In this document: positions 1 to 11,232 of the stretch, piece after piece
Layout of the letters: every line of letters begins with the position of its first letter
How positions within the stretch are numbered: the stretch's first letter is position 1
Source of the DNA: Thamnaconus septentrionalis
Lineage: Eukaryota; Chordata; Actinopteri; Tetraodontiformes; Monacanthidae
Direction of reading: 5' to 3'
DNA: 64,000 nt
Assembly: GCA_009823395.1 (NCBI GenBank)
Contig: CM020513.1
Coordinates: forward strand, 8,571,001 to 8,635,000
Notes under the pieces: generated by a model
The model's database searches: none
Told to the model about the DNA's origin: nothing
What the model saw: only the letters and a program-made list of their open reading frames with translations
Program-made: the position numbers and the translations under genes

Positions 1-1227
1 TTTTATATTATATGACCCTTGTCTCGTTTTTTTTTTTTTTTTTTTATGGCTCTTAACATCAGGCCAGTGGACTGCTAACAACGGCACATTGACAGGAAAA
101 TAACAGGAATGTAAATTAATGTGCACTGTCCTCTTCAAATAAAACAAAAATAAAAATAAAATAAAATAAACTTATTTTAACTTCGCTTAGTCTTCCTTTC
201 TGTGTTTTAATATCCATATAGCAGACTATGATATTTTAAATATGTTTTAAAGTTACATTAATTATCATTATATTAAGTATTATGAGCCACTTTCTTTAAA
301 TTGGAATTCATTTTTAGTAAGACTGTCACCCCGGTAGAGGTTATGCGCAACATTCTTCCGGGTTCTACAAAAGCCCAGTAACGGGTCAGGTGTGTAGCCA
401 ATCCACTTCAGCCAATCAGAGCACAGAATGGACTCACCGGTAGACCTGTAACATTTATACAGGAAGTTTGTTTTCATTCAGGACGCTAATTTCGTGCGTG
501 GCGGCGCAGGGGGAAGGCGTTACGTTCGTGAGTATATACACACGATAAACGCACTTTTTTTTTTTTTACTCTAACTTTTGTTCAGGGACGATGTTGTGTG
601 AGCTTAGGACTCATAACATCACTTACGTAGACAGGTTTGATTGACGTTAAACGTCATTGATGTGCTGCTCTCCCCATAACGTAAACGTTATGAAATCAGT
701 TTATAATTGTACAAGTTCAGACGAGTTTTTGGTGGTTAATCAATCAAATTTTTATTTATTTATTTCTTAGTTATTTATTTAAAAGGGACACTGCATATTG
801 ATGAACACGTACATGTAAATATGCCAGAATTAGCCAGAGGCTATTTTCCATTTGCAGTCCCCGGTAGGTCAGAAGAAATAACACAACACAATGACAAATA
901 CAAACAAATGAAAAAAAAAAAAATACAAAAATTAATAAAATAATTAGAAAACTGAGGCTAACAAAGTAATAAAGAACACTAAGTGCATAGATAAAAACTA
1001 AAATTGGTGCTGACAGATCTGGTGTTTTTTCAGACACATTTTAGCTTGAAATTATTAGCTTGATTTCTTGTGTTATGGTAATATAAGATACCTAAACGCA
1101 TCCATGCAATTAAATATTATATGAAAATATTTTTTATTTAAAGTACTTCTTCTAAATTGATGAATACTAACAAGTTTGTTGGTGTTTTTGTTTTTAATGG
1201 AATCTCTGTGGAATTAAGGCTGTGAGA
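1..1227. promoter_or_regulatory. wee2: Upstream region and possible 5' UTR exon of wee2
   Basis: No protein gene is visible here. Two CCAAT boxes at 398-402 and 412-416 precede a more GC-rich patch (490-525), followed by a donor-like GTGAGT at 528. A non-coding first exon ending near 527 and spliced to an acceptor just before the start codon (AG at 1217-1218) would fit, but this is inference. The block at about 735-1040 looks transposon-derived and is listed separately. The rest is AT-rich with no recognisable element. Confidence 0.4.
735..1040. mobile_element. Probable transposon-derived fragment
   Basis: The stretch opens with TTTATT-type tandem repeats followed by a block containing AAGGGACACTGCATATTGATG and ATATGCCAGAATTAGCCAGA, then A-rich tracts. 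From memory this block resembles a sequence dispersed through many teleost genomes at the edges of repeats. I cannot name the family and see no terminal repeats or target-site duplication in this copy. It lies immediately upstream of the wee2 coding start. Confidence 0.35.
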
Positions 1228-4200
1228 ATGGCAACACTCTTTGACGGGATCAGCCAGCGGCTGGACTTCAAGAGAGAGGAAGGGAGCAGCAGTGACAACA
1301 GCTCCGATGACTACACCTCCAGGATTCGCAGTTCCAAGATTCCCAGTCCGAGGACTCGCAGCCCCAGATATGGGAGCCCAAGCTCAGCCTGCAGGACCCC
1401 AAGAACGCAACGGCATCGCAGTAGAAGTCGCACAGTGGGTTCGCCTTTGCAGTGCGTCAGCCCCATACCTTACGCCTCCTGGAAAAAACTGAGGCTGTGC
1501 GACTCTCCCAGCACACCAAAGGTAAGAACCTCCAAGATATTCAAAGCGACCCTTGGGATGGTCTTCAAATTACCCCCCACGCCCTCCCACGGTGAATCTC
1601 AACGTCAACAAAACAAATATGTTTATTTTGTACATTTCCCCGCTTCTAGAGTCTGCTCTCCAAGTCATCCCAACCTTTCTCCACAACTAAGATACGCTGC
1701 TCTCAGAAAACCTTGTGTTTCGGTTCCGCCGCTGCCACTAACTACATCCAGGCACCATCTGTCAATGTGAACCCCTTCACCCCTATAACAGTCCGCAGGA
1801 ACAGTGAGCTGCAGTGGAGGAGCAGCTGTAGGAGTGACGATGATGACGATTATGGACGCAGGTAAGTGCTGCATTGAAATCTGTTTTTCACAAACACCAC
1901 TTTTGAATGAGCCCAAACATCTTAAAGTGTACTTGTTTTACGAGGGTTTTTTTTCCTTTAATAAATCTCCATCTATCTGTCACGATCATCCCACTCGTTT
2001 ATTCTCATGCGTGGTTTGTTCAGGTGTAAAAAGGCCCTCTTCCTCTTCCAGGTTGAAGCACAGCTTAACGTCATCGGAAGAGGATGATGAAGCCTTTCTC
2101 CCGCCAAAGGTACGCCTATTTTTGTCATTCCAGTAGAGGTAGTTCTATCTGATATGATTTCATCATCAGGCTTTGTCATCAGCCGCCTCCTCAGTTCTTG
2201 TTTTGTCCAAAATTATATGCTGCCAGTCGTGCTTCCGGGATTTCTCAAAGGAATCTCCACAAACAAACCAAAAAAAAAATGTTCCGCCCTCTTACGCTTT
2301 CCCTTTTTTTTTTATAAGAAAGATGAAAGTCTGACCATAACTGGAGACTCTCTGGCTGTGATCTAACTGCAGATTGAGCTGCTCCGTGACGTCTGTTCCT
2401 CGTTTTAGACATTTGTCTTTGTCAATCCACACGCCCCTGCGTCTGTTTATCTGGCAGAGACGAGCTGTCCAAGCGTTCATGCTGTCACGCTACGAGAGTG
2501 AGTTCCTTGAGCTGGAGTCTATCGGCGTTGGTGAGTTCGGGGCAGTTTACAAGTGCGTGAAGAGGCTGGATGGTTGCTTGTACGCCATAAAACGCTCTCG
2601 CCGACCCCTGGCGGGCTCTGCCAATGAGTGAGTCAGCAGCATCCTGTACACCTTTTTTTTTGTGTGTGTGTTCTTCCTGAAGTATTGTTCTGGAAGTGAT
2701 GACTGAATGATGTCCTCACAGGCAGTTGGCCCTAAAGGAAGTGTATGCACATGCAGTTCTTGGGCACCACCCACACGTTGTCCGCTATTATTCAGCATGG
2801 GCAGAGGATGACCACATGATCATCCAGAATGAATACTGTGATGGTAGGTTCACATTTTAGGGAGGCTTGACTACTTGACTACAATTCTAAATAAGTCGTA
2901 GGTTGTGAACTACACAGAATAATGTGGCTCCGGAAGCGTCAGCGTGTGTTTCATTTGTCTGTGTGCGTGCAGGCGGAAGTCTCTTTGATGTCATTGTTAA
3001 AAAAGAGATTGAAGGAAAACTGTTCTCAGAAGCAGAGCTCAAAGATCTGCTGTTGCAAGTGTCCATGGGGCTAAAATACATCCACTCCTTGGGCCTTGTG
3101 CACCTGGACATCAAACCAAGTATGTTTACGCATTTCAATTATGTTTTATTCCATATAGTTGTATTTATTGTCCAGTGTTCAAAGTATCCTTTTTTTTTTT
3201 TTGCTTATTCTTTGTAGGTAATATATTCATTTGCCAACGCCCCTGCACAAGTGCTGCAGGTGACGCAGACAGTGAAGAGGAGGATGAGGAGGAAAAGGAA
3301 GAGAACGGAAGCACTGGCGCAGCAGTTGTTTATAAAATTGGTATTATAAATGTCGGTGTGTTTATTTTCTGGTCTCAGTATTGCTCTGTAGTTCGTTCTC
3401 ATATTTAGCGTTGTCTGCAGGGGATCTGGGTCATGTGACATCGGCTAGCAGCCCCCAAGTTGAGGAAGGTGACAGCCGCTTTTTGGCCCGGGAGGTCTTG
3501 CACGAGGTAAGAAATTGTATGTTCTCAAAAGCCTTCAGTGAAGCTGGATCACCTCAGGTTTGAATGATGAAGTCTAATTGATCCATATTGCAGATATTCA
3601 GTAGATAGACTTTTTTTTTGGTCTGAGACTTCATGGATTTGGCTGCGAGCCAGCTTTACATTACTTTGACTACACCATGAGGCATGTTGCCCTGGTGGGT
3701 GACGTGGGCGGTAGGAGGCCTTGATCTGCTGTAGCTTCTTGCTGATCTGGCAGGAATAATTTTTTTTTTTTTTAAATAGTGTGTTCTTTACCAGATGGAT
3801 ATTTGAGATAAGAATTATTCCATCTAGTATTCCAAGTTCGTGCGCTCAAGGGATTAAGCCTCTGCGTCTAATTTGACGCCCTGGTGTTTTTGTTCCTTTT
3901 TAGTTTTTTTTACCTGTTCATTTCAGCAATCTGTCCTCTTCCTAGGATTACAGCAACCTCCCAAAGGCAGATGTCTTTGCTCTGGGCCTCACTGTACTAC
4001 TGGCAGCTGGTGCTGCTCCACTGCCACAAAATGGAAATGAGTGGCACAGCCTGAGAGAGGGGAAGCTCCCCGAACTGCCGCAGGTGCTTTCACCTCCCCT
4101 CAGAAGCTTACTCCAGGTGCCTGCTTTGGCTGAGATTTCTAAATCAAAGTGGAAACATTTTTCAACTGCTGCCTCTAGAGAATGGCACTTAAAAATTATT

Positions 4201-4654
4201 CCGCTGCTGGTACATATGCTGGAAAAACACTTCTCATCTTCCTCACAGTTGTTACTGGATCCAGACCCGACAAAGCGTCCGTCAGCCAGGGATCTTTGCA
4301 AGCACGCAGTGCTGAGGGAAGAGAGGACCGGGAGGCTAGCTGCTCAGCTACGCAGAGAGCTTAACGTAGAGAAGTTTAGGACAGCCATGCTTGAAAAGTA
4401 GGAAAGAGACACAAAGCTCCATGCAGTATCATCTGTTTACCTCTGTCTTGCTAACGTGTTCTGGTTTTCCTTGCAGGGAGCTCCACGAGGCTCGTCAAGC
4501 TGCTTTGTCACCCACACCCATCCTTCCCTCGGGGCTGGAACCCCCCGCTAAGACGAATTCCCTCTCCAGGACTGGAGGGAGGCTAGTTGGAAGGCAGACG
4601 ACACGTTCCATGAGCTTCAATTGCACAGGAACTAACAGGCAGCTGTCCATGTAG
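1228..4654 (+). CDS. wee2: Wee1-like protein kinase 2 (oocyte-type CDK1 inhibitory kinase)
   Basis: This kinase phosphorylates the inhibitory tyrosine of CDK1 in the nucleus; WEE2 is the oocyte and meiotic paralogue. Coding exons: 1228-1521, 1650-1861, 2052-2109, 2458-2627, 2722-2843, 2973-3119, 3218-3340, 3421-3506, 3946-4116, 4249-4397, 4477-4654. They give 569 aa (human WEE2 is 567). The N-terminus is Ser/Arg-rich and disordered, with the family motifs DSPSTPK and VNVNPFTP. The kinase domain spans about residues 204-480: glycine loop GVGEFGAV (211-218), lysine in YAIKRS (K233), catalytic HLDIKPSN (D331), and DLG (377-379) in place of DFG, as is normal for Wee1 kinases. An acidic insert ([11 protein letters not shown]) lies just after the catalytic loop. 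[32 protein letters not shown] and VFALGLTV are closer to WEE2 than WEE1, so wee2 is preferred. The start was chosen at ATG 1228, which has A at -3. The poly(A) signal is at 4911. Confidence 0.88.
2458..4116 (+). other. wee2: Kinase-domain exons of wee2
   Basis: Six exons (2458-2627, 2722-2843, 2973-3119, 3218-3340, 3421-3506, 3946-4116) carry the core of the protein kinase domain. The first of them must start at 2458, not at the more obvious AG near 2429. Only the 2458 acceptor keeps phase 0 with the preceding exon, giving LPPK then [13 protein letters not shown], which aligns with the corresponding linker of mammalian WEE2. The exon at 3946 runs through an internal CAG-GTGC at 4084 and stops at 4116, because the family sequence needs [13 protein letters not shown] before [13 protein letters not shown]. 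Confidence 0.8.
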
Positions 4655-4910
4655 AGATACAGCAACTCTCACTGCTAAAATGTGTCTGTTTTACGAAGAG
4701 GCAAGAAAGCAAACGCAGTGTGTCTGTGTGTTAAACTGGTAAATCCCGGCTCATCAAATGTCACTGGAGAATGTGTATAAAGGACTATGAAGCCTCTTGG
4801 ATTTAAAGGTTTAGTCAGATTTTAAAGTGATCCTAATCAGTTTTGAACTGCCTTTCCTTGCTGTACTTCAAAAACGTATCAGTTTCACTCTATTTTTTTT
4901 TCAAACTGTA

Positions 4911-4916
4911 AATAAA
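4911..4916 (+). terminator. wee2: Poly(A) signal of wee2
   Basis: AATAAA, 257 bases after the wee2 stop codon and preceded by a T-rich stretch. It is the first canonical signal after the stop. A 3' UTR of about 280 bases is implied. Confidence 0.6.
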
Positions 4917-4929
4917 AATTTTAAACATA

Positions 4930-5894
4930 TTTTTCTCAGGTTAATTTCAGTGTTGGCCCGCCAGAGGCGCAATAGAGGCAATCGCCCGAACTCCGAGGGA
5001 ACAACAGGGGTTTTCCAATCCTTTTGTTTTCTCTTATCTGGAAGTGCAACGAACTGTGTAAACTCTCAGAAAAATGTAAATTAAGTTCAACTTTAACACT
5101 AACCACTGACAAGCCAAGTGATATATCTCCGTACGAAAAAAAACGCAGTACGGGTTGTATTTGTAGGCTTCTCCGTTTTTGTCTGGGCGAAGTAGGACAA
5201 TCTGCAACTCAGTTGCCGTGCCCAAAGTAATCGTGTGCCTGAATGTAATTTCAGCTGCTTTTTGTCTTGATTAAACGGTCAAAATGTGCAGATACACACA
5301 ACTGTACGTCCTCAATCATATTAAAACGATTTTTCCTTGTTAGTAAACGCGTATCCAGGCCACCCCCCGTTTCCACAGCAACAAGCACAAAACCGAAAGG
5401 AAGAAGTGGATTCGTCCTCCGGGCTGCCGCGCTTGCTTTAAAGACTCGCATGCGTGCGATGACCCACGAAAACAACAGAAGCAACCGCTAGTGGTGCTGT
5501 TGCAGCCGCCGCCGCCGCCGCAGCAGCATCTGCTACATCGGCCGAGTTCACGTCGAAAAGCCACAGACAACTTGGATTCAATCGAATCAACCTGATACTT
5601 TTCTCTCGAAACTTAATTCCAGAAGAGTGATTTACAAGCTTCCTCCGCTGTGACCCGCCCACTGTAAGTCAATTGAAGTCGAAGGAAAAGTTAGCATTAG
5701 CATTTGGCTTGCTTTTGCTACGTACAGTTTTACAAGTAGTGAGCAAAGTTCGTTTTTTTTTTTTAAATTAAAGAGCACAAGTTAGAACTTCCAGATAATC
5801 TCGGTTGAACTGCCTTTTACTTTTCCAATGTGTGGTAGGTTTCCGTATCGACGTGAAACCTCCTCACGTTTTGATAATGTCTCATTAGGTCGAA
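4930..5894 (+). promoter_or_regulatory. bid: wee2-bid intergenic region, bid promoter and non-coding exon
   Basis: Fewer than 1 kb separates the wee2 poly(A) signal from the bid start codon. The interval 5390-5663 is GC-richer and holds a short GCC-repeat run (5513-5520). It ends in CCCACT followed by a strong donor GTAAGT at 5664. An acceptor TTAG at 5886-5889 sits six bases before the ATG. A non-coding bid exon 1 ending at 5663 and spliced to 5890 is the simplest reading. This is supported by splice-site quality only. Confidence 0.5.
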
Positions 5895-7283
5895 ATGGAT
5901 GCTACTGTCGGTGAGCAGTATGTTGCCCTAGTCTCCCTCGCCTTCCTTCAAGCGGACTGTGGAAATGCAGAGTGCCAAAAGGAGCTACTCTCAGTGAGCC
6001 GGGAATTTAATTTTGACCGGGACATAAATTCCAATGGTGTCAGCCGTGAGGTCTTTGAAGACGGGAACCTGGAAACCGATGGACACTCGTCCCCAAACAT
6101 CTCTGCTTGGCTGGGCGATCTCCAGCCTTTCGTCGGACCCCAGCGGCCTGGTGAGTTTCTGTTGACGCTTTCGGTACCATTGAATTACATTGAACCCAAC
6201 GAATCCCCGGTTAGCTATGATTGTAACGGTGAATAAAACTTCCTTCAAAATAAGTCAACCGAAGAGCCCCAGAATTTACACACGTTAAATTTACTTAATC
6301 GAAGTGATGAAACCGGAAGTCACAGCTATCAGTCGTGTCATTATAATTACTCTCCATTTGATACCCAATTCACACACCTCAAACCGAGGTCATGTATTAT
6401 TTTACGACAATAATAAGTTTTATTTTTTTTTGACCATTTAAGTTCTGCCAACGTGTTTATTCACGGTATGTAGTATATTTATGTTTCTGTGTGGTACAAT
6501 TCAATTAAAATGATTCAGCGAATAGCAATTATAACCCTACTGTCACTTGCTGGTGAATATAGAAAGTGTTTGGCTGAAGTGCACTAATTGTTCAATGTCG
6601 TTTCCTGGAAATGTTCATGTAATGTAGCAGCTATCCAGGAGGTGGCAGCAGAGATAAGAGTAATCGCAGACCAGTTTGAGCAAGATGTTGTGGCTCGGGC
6701 AGCACAGAACCTGAGCAGGACCCTGCAGAACTCTGCATTGCATGTGAGTGTTTTTATTTTTTATTTTTGTTGACACAGTAAAGCAAGATTGACAGGTGTT
6801 AAAAGATCAGAGTTTAGTTTGCATGATTCCAAATTAGGTACATTGAAATACAATGTCAAACAGTTTCTAGCATTAAACCACTATAATCAGTCTAATTTTC
6901 TAAAGATGCTGTATAAGAATCTTCAAATCATAATTGTTTGGTATAATAAATGTCACTTATGTTTTCTGTCTAGTGACAATGCAGCACAGTATAGTTTAAG
7001 TATATTTATTTATTATTATGTATTTTTCCTTTGCTGGATTTCATATGTAGTAAGATTACATATAAACGTGCCTTTTATGTCACAGAACTGGAAGGACTAC
7101 CTTTCCTCAGAGGTGGACCGGGCCCTGAGTCAAGGTGTTTTTCCCATCGAGCTGGCTCAGGAGAAAGTCATACTGGCCCTCACTCTCACACTGGTGAAGG
7201 GAGTTTGTGAGCTGGTGCCGTCTCTGACAAGGAGCCTCTTTGACACAATGCTGCAGTACATCAGCCACAGGAGGCCCAGGTGA
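5895..7283 (+). CDS. bid: BH3-interacting domain death agonist (Bid)
   Basis: Bid is a cytosolic BH3-only protein that links death-receptor signalling to mitochondria: caspase-8 cuts it and the C-terminal part activates BAX/BAK. Coding exons are 5895-6150, 6631-6743 and 7086-7283, in frame, 188 aa (human 195). LETD-G at residues 59-63 lies in the same context as the human caspase-8 site (LQTDG). The BH3 helix at about 87-104 reads EIRVIADQFEQD, matching the BH3 pattern with alanine at the usual glycine position. The C-terminal helices include EKVILALTLTLVKGVCELVP, aligning with the hydrophobic helices of human BID (EKTMLVLALLLAKK). The second exon could instead start at 6628: the two AGs (6626-6627 and 6629-6630) give the same frame and differ by one residue. 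Synteny with bcl2l13 and atp6v1e1 supports the identity. Poly(A) signals lie at 7583 and 7593. Confidence 0.87.
6071..6085 (+). other. bid: Caspase-8 type cleavage motif in Bid (LETD-G)
   Basis: The codons encode LETDG (residues 59-63). LETD and IETD are known preferred caspase-8 tetrapeptides. Position and flanks (DG-N-LETDG-HSS) match the human loop ELQTDGNRSS. Cleavage is inferred, not shown. Confidence 0.7.
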
Positions 7284-7582
7284 CTCCTCAGCTGCACAAT
7301 GAGAGGGAATCACCCAATACCACTTGAAGGGAGAAGACCAAAACGTCAAACTGCCATTTTGATTCTCCGGACCACTCTACTCTCAAGAGATTGCTACCAT
7401 AGCAGAAGTGAAGACGTTTGAAAAACAAATCTTGTGTTTTGACGCATGTCATTTCAGTTGATTTAGTAAAAGAAACAATATTTTGTAATCTTTGTCATTC
7501 CTTCTTGTCTTCTCTATTTTTTTATTTTGTACTTATACTTGAAAAGCATGAGCTATGACAATTAATGCTCATGCATGTTTAA

Positions 7583-7598
7583 AATAAACTTGAATAAA
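7583..7598 (+). terminator. bid: Paired poly(A) signals of bid
   Basis: AATAAA occurs at 7583-7588 and again at 7593-7598, about 300 bases after the bid stop codon. Either could end the bid transcript before the facing bcl2l13 3' UTR. Confidence 0.6.
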
Positions 7599-7599
7599 A

Positions 7600-9325
7600 C
7601 TTTTATTCACACTAATTCCAGGCCTTTGAGTTTGACTTGACCCTGTTGTGAAGTGCTAAGTAGATACAATTTGAAAAGGTTCCTTTTCAAGATGGCCTGA
7701 CCTGTTAGTCATGGGTAGGGTTTGGTCGTGACTAAGCCTCTTCCACAAACCAGGAAGTGTTGCACTATTTAAAACTTACTTACCTGGTCGATAAATGCCT
7801 ACATTACATTTTTATTTTTTTTTTTCAATCTTTTTTTGAAACTTGAGTTCTTATTTTTAGTTTGGAACCGCACCAGTTCCACTCAACATTGAGGGGTCCA
7901 ATTTTGACAGATGCAAAACTGAAAATAAAGCATCACAAGTTCAACAAATCAATTTAATCTTTTTTATTACACTTGTCTCATTCCATGATGTGGGAAGCTT
8001 GAGGTAAAAGGTGCCATGTTCACAACCTCTCTCCTTATGTGAACAGTTTTGCCCACGACTAAAGCGTCGCTCTCACAGAAACATGTTGGGAGCATATGTC
8101 AGAGACGCACCGTCTCTGGTTTCACAACTGCTTACTGCAATATTCAGCATGGGAAAGTGTTACTTAAACTAGGGAACAAAACATTTTCAAAATTCATTGC
8201 CCAATTTTCAGAAGGAAACATTACTACTTTATTTATTTATTTATTTATTTAACTCGATCCAATACAAGAAGCCAGCCACTGTGACAGATGGAGGTGAGAG
8301 ATTTTCCTCTATAACACATCCCCACAGTCAAAGGTGCACTGGCCACCTTGGTATTCATACATTGCAAAAGTCGGAAGACAAGAAACAATCGAAACCAACT
8401 GTTTTGTTCACTCAAACCCAGGTCCTGAAAATAAAGGATTCCTTAGCTGTGCACATGTGAAGCCCTAGAAAAAGGTTTGTGCTAATTTGATTGTCGGTTT
8501 TGGCAAGTTCACCTAAAAAAATTATTGCTGACTTGCTGAAAAAGACAGACTAGAGTTATACAAGCATAAGTAATTGGGTTATTCGGGCAGCAGTGTTTCA
8601 CTTGAGGAGCTAGTTTCACTGTTTATCTGATGTTACAGAAGTTTAAAAAACAAACTCCATGTCAGGTGACAAGAATTCACTTATATTTCCAAAATAAAGC
8701 TGGAGCATCAATCTAACTTGTTCTTTGTTTTCTGCATAAGTTATACAAAGATACATAAAAGTGTCTAATACTTTTTTCAATTTTCAAACCAAACATTTTG
8801 ATTTATTTAATGGAGTTTAAGTTTGACAAACTTGCTTAGTTTGACTGGAAACCAAGGAGAGATAAACAAGAGGCTCATGTTACCACGTCAGTTAATTGGA
8901 GCTTAGAGTTTTATTTTGGCTGAAGGATTTCTGCAGGTGATTTTACGAGTGTGTATACGCCAATTTGAAAATGACAAAACAGATCCAAAGTATGAGTCAG
9001 ACGCAAAGTGACGCACATAGGAGACGAGGGACAGCGGTGGACTCACTATGCAATCAAAGAGATGAGAGAATTGTTGAAGAAGACGCCCCCCATGAAAGAC
9101 GGGGGAACAAAACATATAAAGTGTGGAGTCCACTCTACCCCATCCTGCCACCTACTGTTGTAGAGCTGCCTTGCACTCCCAGCAGCTTGGAGCTTTTCAT
9201 ATCATTTAAGGAATCCAACAAAATGCGTGAGAAGTGTCTCACCATGTGTGCACTAAATACATTTATCTCTACTGAACCGAATTGCTTGTGATTTTTATCC
9301 ACCTTTCCCTGACAGAGGAACTTGT
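7600..9325 (-). other. bid-bcl2l13 tail-to-tail interval, mostly bcl2l13 3' UTR
   Basis: There is no coding sequence. The two genes converge here. A minus-strand AATAAA (TTTATT on the plus strand) at 8911-8916 could end bcl2l13 about 410 bases past its stop codon; another run of TTTATT repeats lies at 8229-8252. The remainder is AT-rich and unremarkable. Confidence 0.4.
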
Positions 9326-10369
9326 CTACTTCCTCCTGTAGCTCACAACACTATATACTATTACAGCGGCAAGGGCCGCCAACGTCGCTCCTCCATACAG
9401 CAGCATTTGGAACTCCGGCGCCGACTCTGTTGGTGGCTCCTCGGTCGGAGCTTCGACGGGGACCTCGGTGACGGGTGCTACGGCCTGCGGGACCTCGGGT
9501 TCTGCCACAGTCTCTGGTTCGGGCTGCGGAGGCACTGAAACGGGCTCCACGTCCGGCTCCAGAACCGGCAGCGGCTCAGGAGCCGGTTCCGAGGTGGCCT
9601 CGAGCTCTGCTGGTGCTTCTGGGGCTTCCTTGGCTAAAGACGGGGGCGCGAGCTCCGCGGGCTCTGGAACAGGCGCGGCAGCTGGTTCTGGTTCTGGCTC
9701 TACTACAGGAGCAGACGGAGGTGCTGCAGGTTCGGGTTCAAAAGGAGGGGTTGCAGCAACGTCGGGCACTGGCGGCGGCGGCAGCAGCTCTGGTTCCGAG
9801 GAGACGAGGGAGGGCTCGGCAGACAGGGACACGGGCGTCTCGATCATGATCGGCTCCTCCAGCGACAGCAGGGAGGCCGGTTCCGTCGTGTCGGCGTCGG
9901 TCGGCTCGGGAACGGGAGGCGTCTGCTCCCTGAATTCCTCCCGGAGCTCGGCCAGCTCGCTCTCCGTGCCCAGGACGCTCATCATGCTCTCGTCTATCGC
10001 CCCGACCTCGCCGCCTTCCTCCAGCAGCTCCGCCTCCTCGCGCTCAACGTGGACGATGTCCGAGTTGGAGGAGTTGTTCTCGCTGCGCTCCTCCGCCAGG
10101 GCGCCGCCCTCGGTGCTGTCCAGGCTCTTGACGTCCTCGGGGTCCATCCCTCCAACCTGAGCCCACGACTCGTGGCCGGCCAGCGACACGGGGAGGCTCT
10201 CCGTCTGCCAGGAGCTCTGCTCGCTGCTGTTGTCTCCGGTGCAGAGCAGCGAGGACGGGGGGCTCAGCTGGTCGGGGTGCTGCTCGCCGGACAGGATGTA
10301 GATGTCGTTGCTGTCCTCGGCGATGGTCACGCCCTGGTCGTCCTCTGGCTGGAGGCTGAAGACTTCACT
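9326..10369 (-). other. bcl2l13: Last coding exon of bcl2l13: LIR, acidic/Pro-rich linker and tail anchor
   Basis: This single 1,044-base exon encodes residues 196-542. It begins with the conserved [11 protein letters not shown] segment and contains the WxxV LC3-interacting motif and the DSDIVHVE-like patch. It continues into about 170 residues dominated by PEP, EPA and PPV repeats, and closes with a hydrophobic anchor ([17 protein letters not shown]) plus a short basic tail. The GC content is well above that of neighbouring introns. The opposite strand stays open for about 690 bases (9468-10160), but as a Gly/Ser-rich mirror of the Pro/Glu repeats. Confidence 0.8.
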
Positions 10370-11167
10370 CTGAGGAAGACATGGCGGACGTCGAGGTCGA
10401 TTAACTCATTTGTTATGTGATTTTCTTTTGGTCGGAAAAAAAAACAAACAAACTAATCAACTAATCAACAAACGTACAAAGAAAATATTTCCTTCTATTT
10501 GGTTTAGATTCAATGAAAAAAAAATACAACCCCCATTTCCCTGTATTACTTTTGCGCCATCTAGTGGTAAGCAGCAACTAACCAAGAACAGGTCAGGACC
10601 CATCCGCCAAGCGCTGTTATTATATAACGGATGATATCATATAATCATGTGGGTTTGTGTAGCACAGAGGGTGGCTCACCGGAGCAAAATAGGCTGAGAT
10701 AAATATTGTGATCACTTTTACACTTAAATACCCATGCCCACAAAACCCGATTTGAAAATTAAAAAAAAAAAAATATATATATATATATACACAAACGGAT
10801 GAAGAAACGTGTGGCCAAATCACTCGCCATTTTATTTGTCGTCAGTTCAGCCATGTTTCCAGGAAATATGGTGCTGAGGTATTACAATGAGCACTATGAC
10901 CAACATTCTCACTACCCAGGGCATAAATCTGTTTAAAATTATGCAAAAAAAGAGAAAAACATATTAAGTGTGTATCCACATAATTTTTTATTTGAGCAAA
11001 TGTCTCTGCACATCGAACAAGACCTCTGCCGCCACGCAAGGAGAAATCCAAATGACAATTGTCACTCTAATTAAAATAAATACAACAGAATCAGACTGGA
11101 CAGGCTGCACTGCATGTCTGGCAGGTGTGAGCTGATAAGATGTGATTTGAACAGACAGCTGGACGGT

Positions 11168-11232
<65 letters not shown>

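Noticed and set aside
1222..1227. Starting wee2 at 1222
   Set aside because: That codon is GTG; the first ATG in frame is at 1228 with adenine at -3.
2423..2457. Earlier acceptor for the fourth wee2 coding exon (TTTTAG near 2429)
   Set aside because: It would break frame with the exon ending at 2109; the acceptor at 2456-2457 keeps phase 0 and the family sequence.
5895..7283. Calling this gene bmf because of IADQF in the BH3 helix
   Set aside because: The LETD-G loop, the C-terminal helices and the bcl2l13/atp6v1e1 neighbourhood all point to bid.
9468..10160. 230-residue plus-strand open frame (Gly/Ser-rich)
   Set aside because: It is the antisense mirror of the Pro/Glu-rich bcl2l13 last exon; GC bias and absence of stops explain it.
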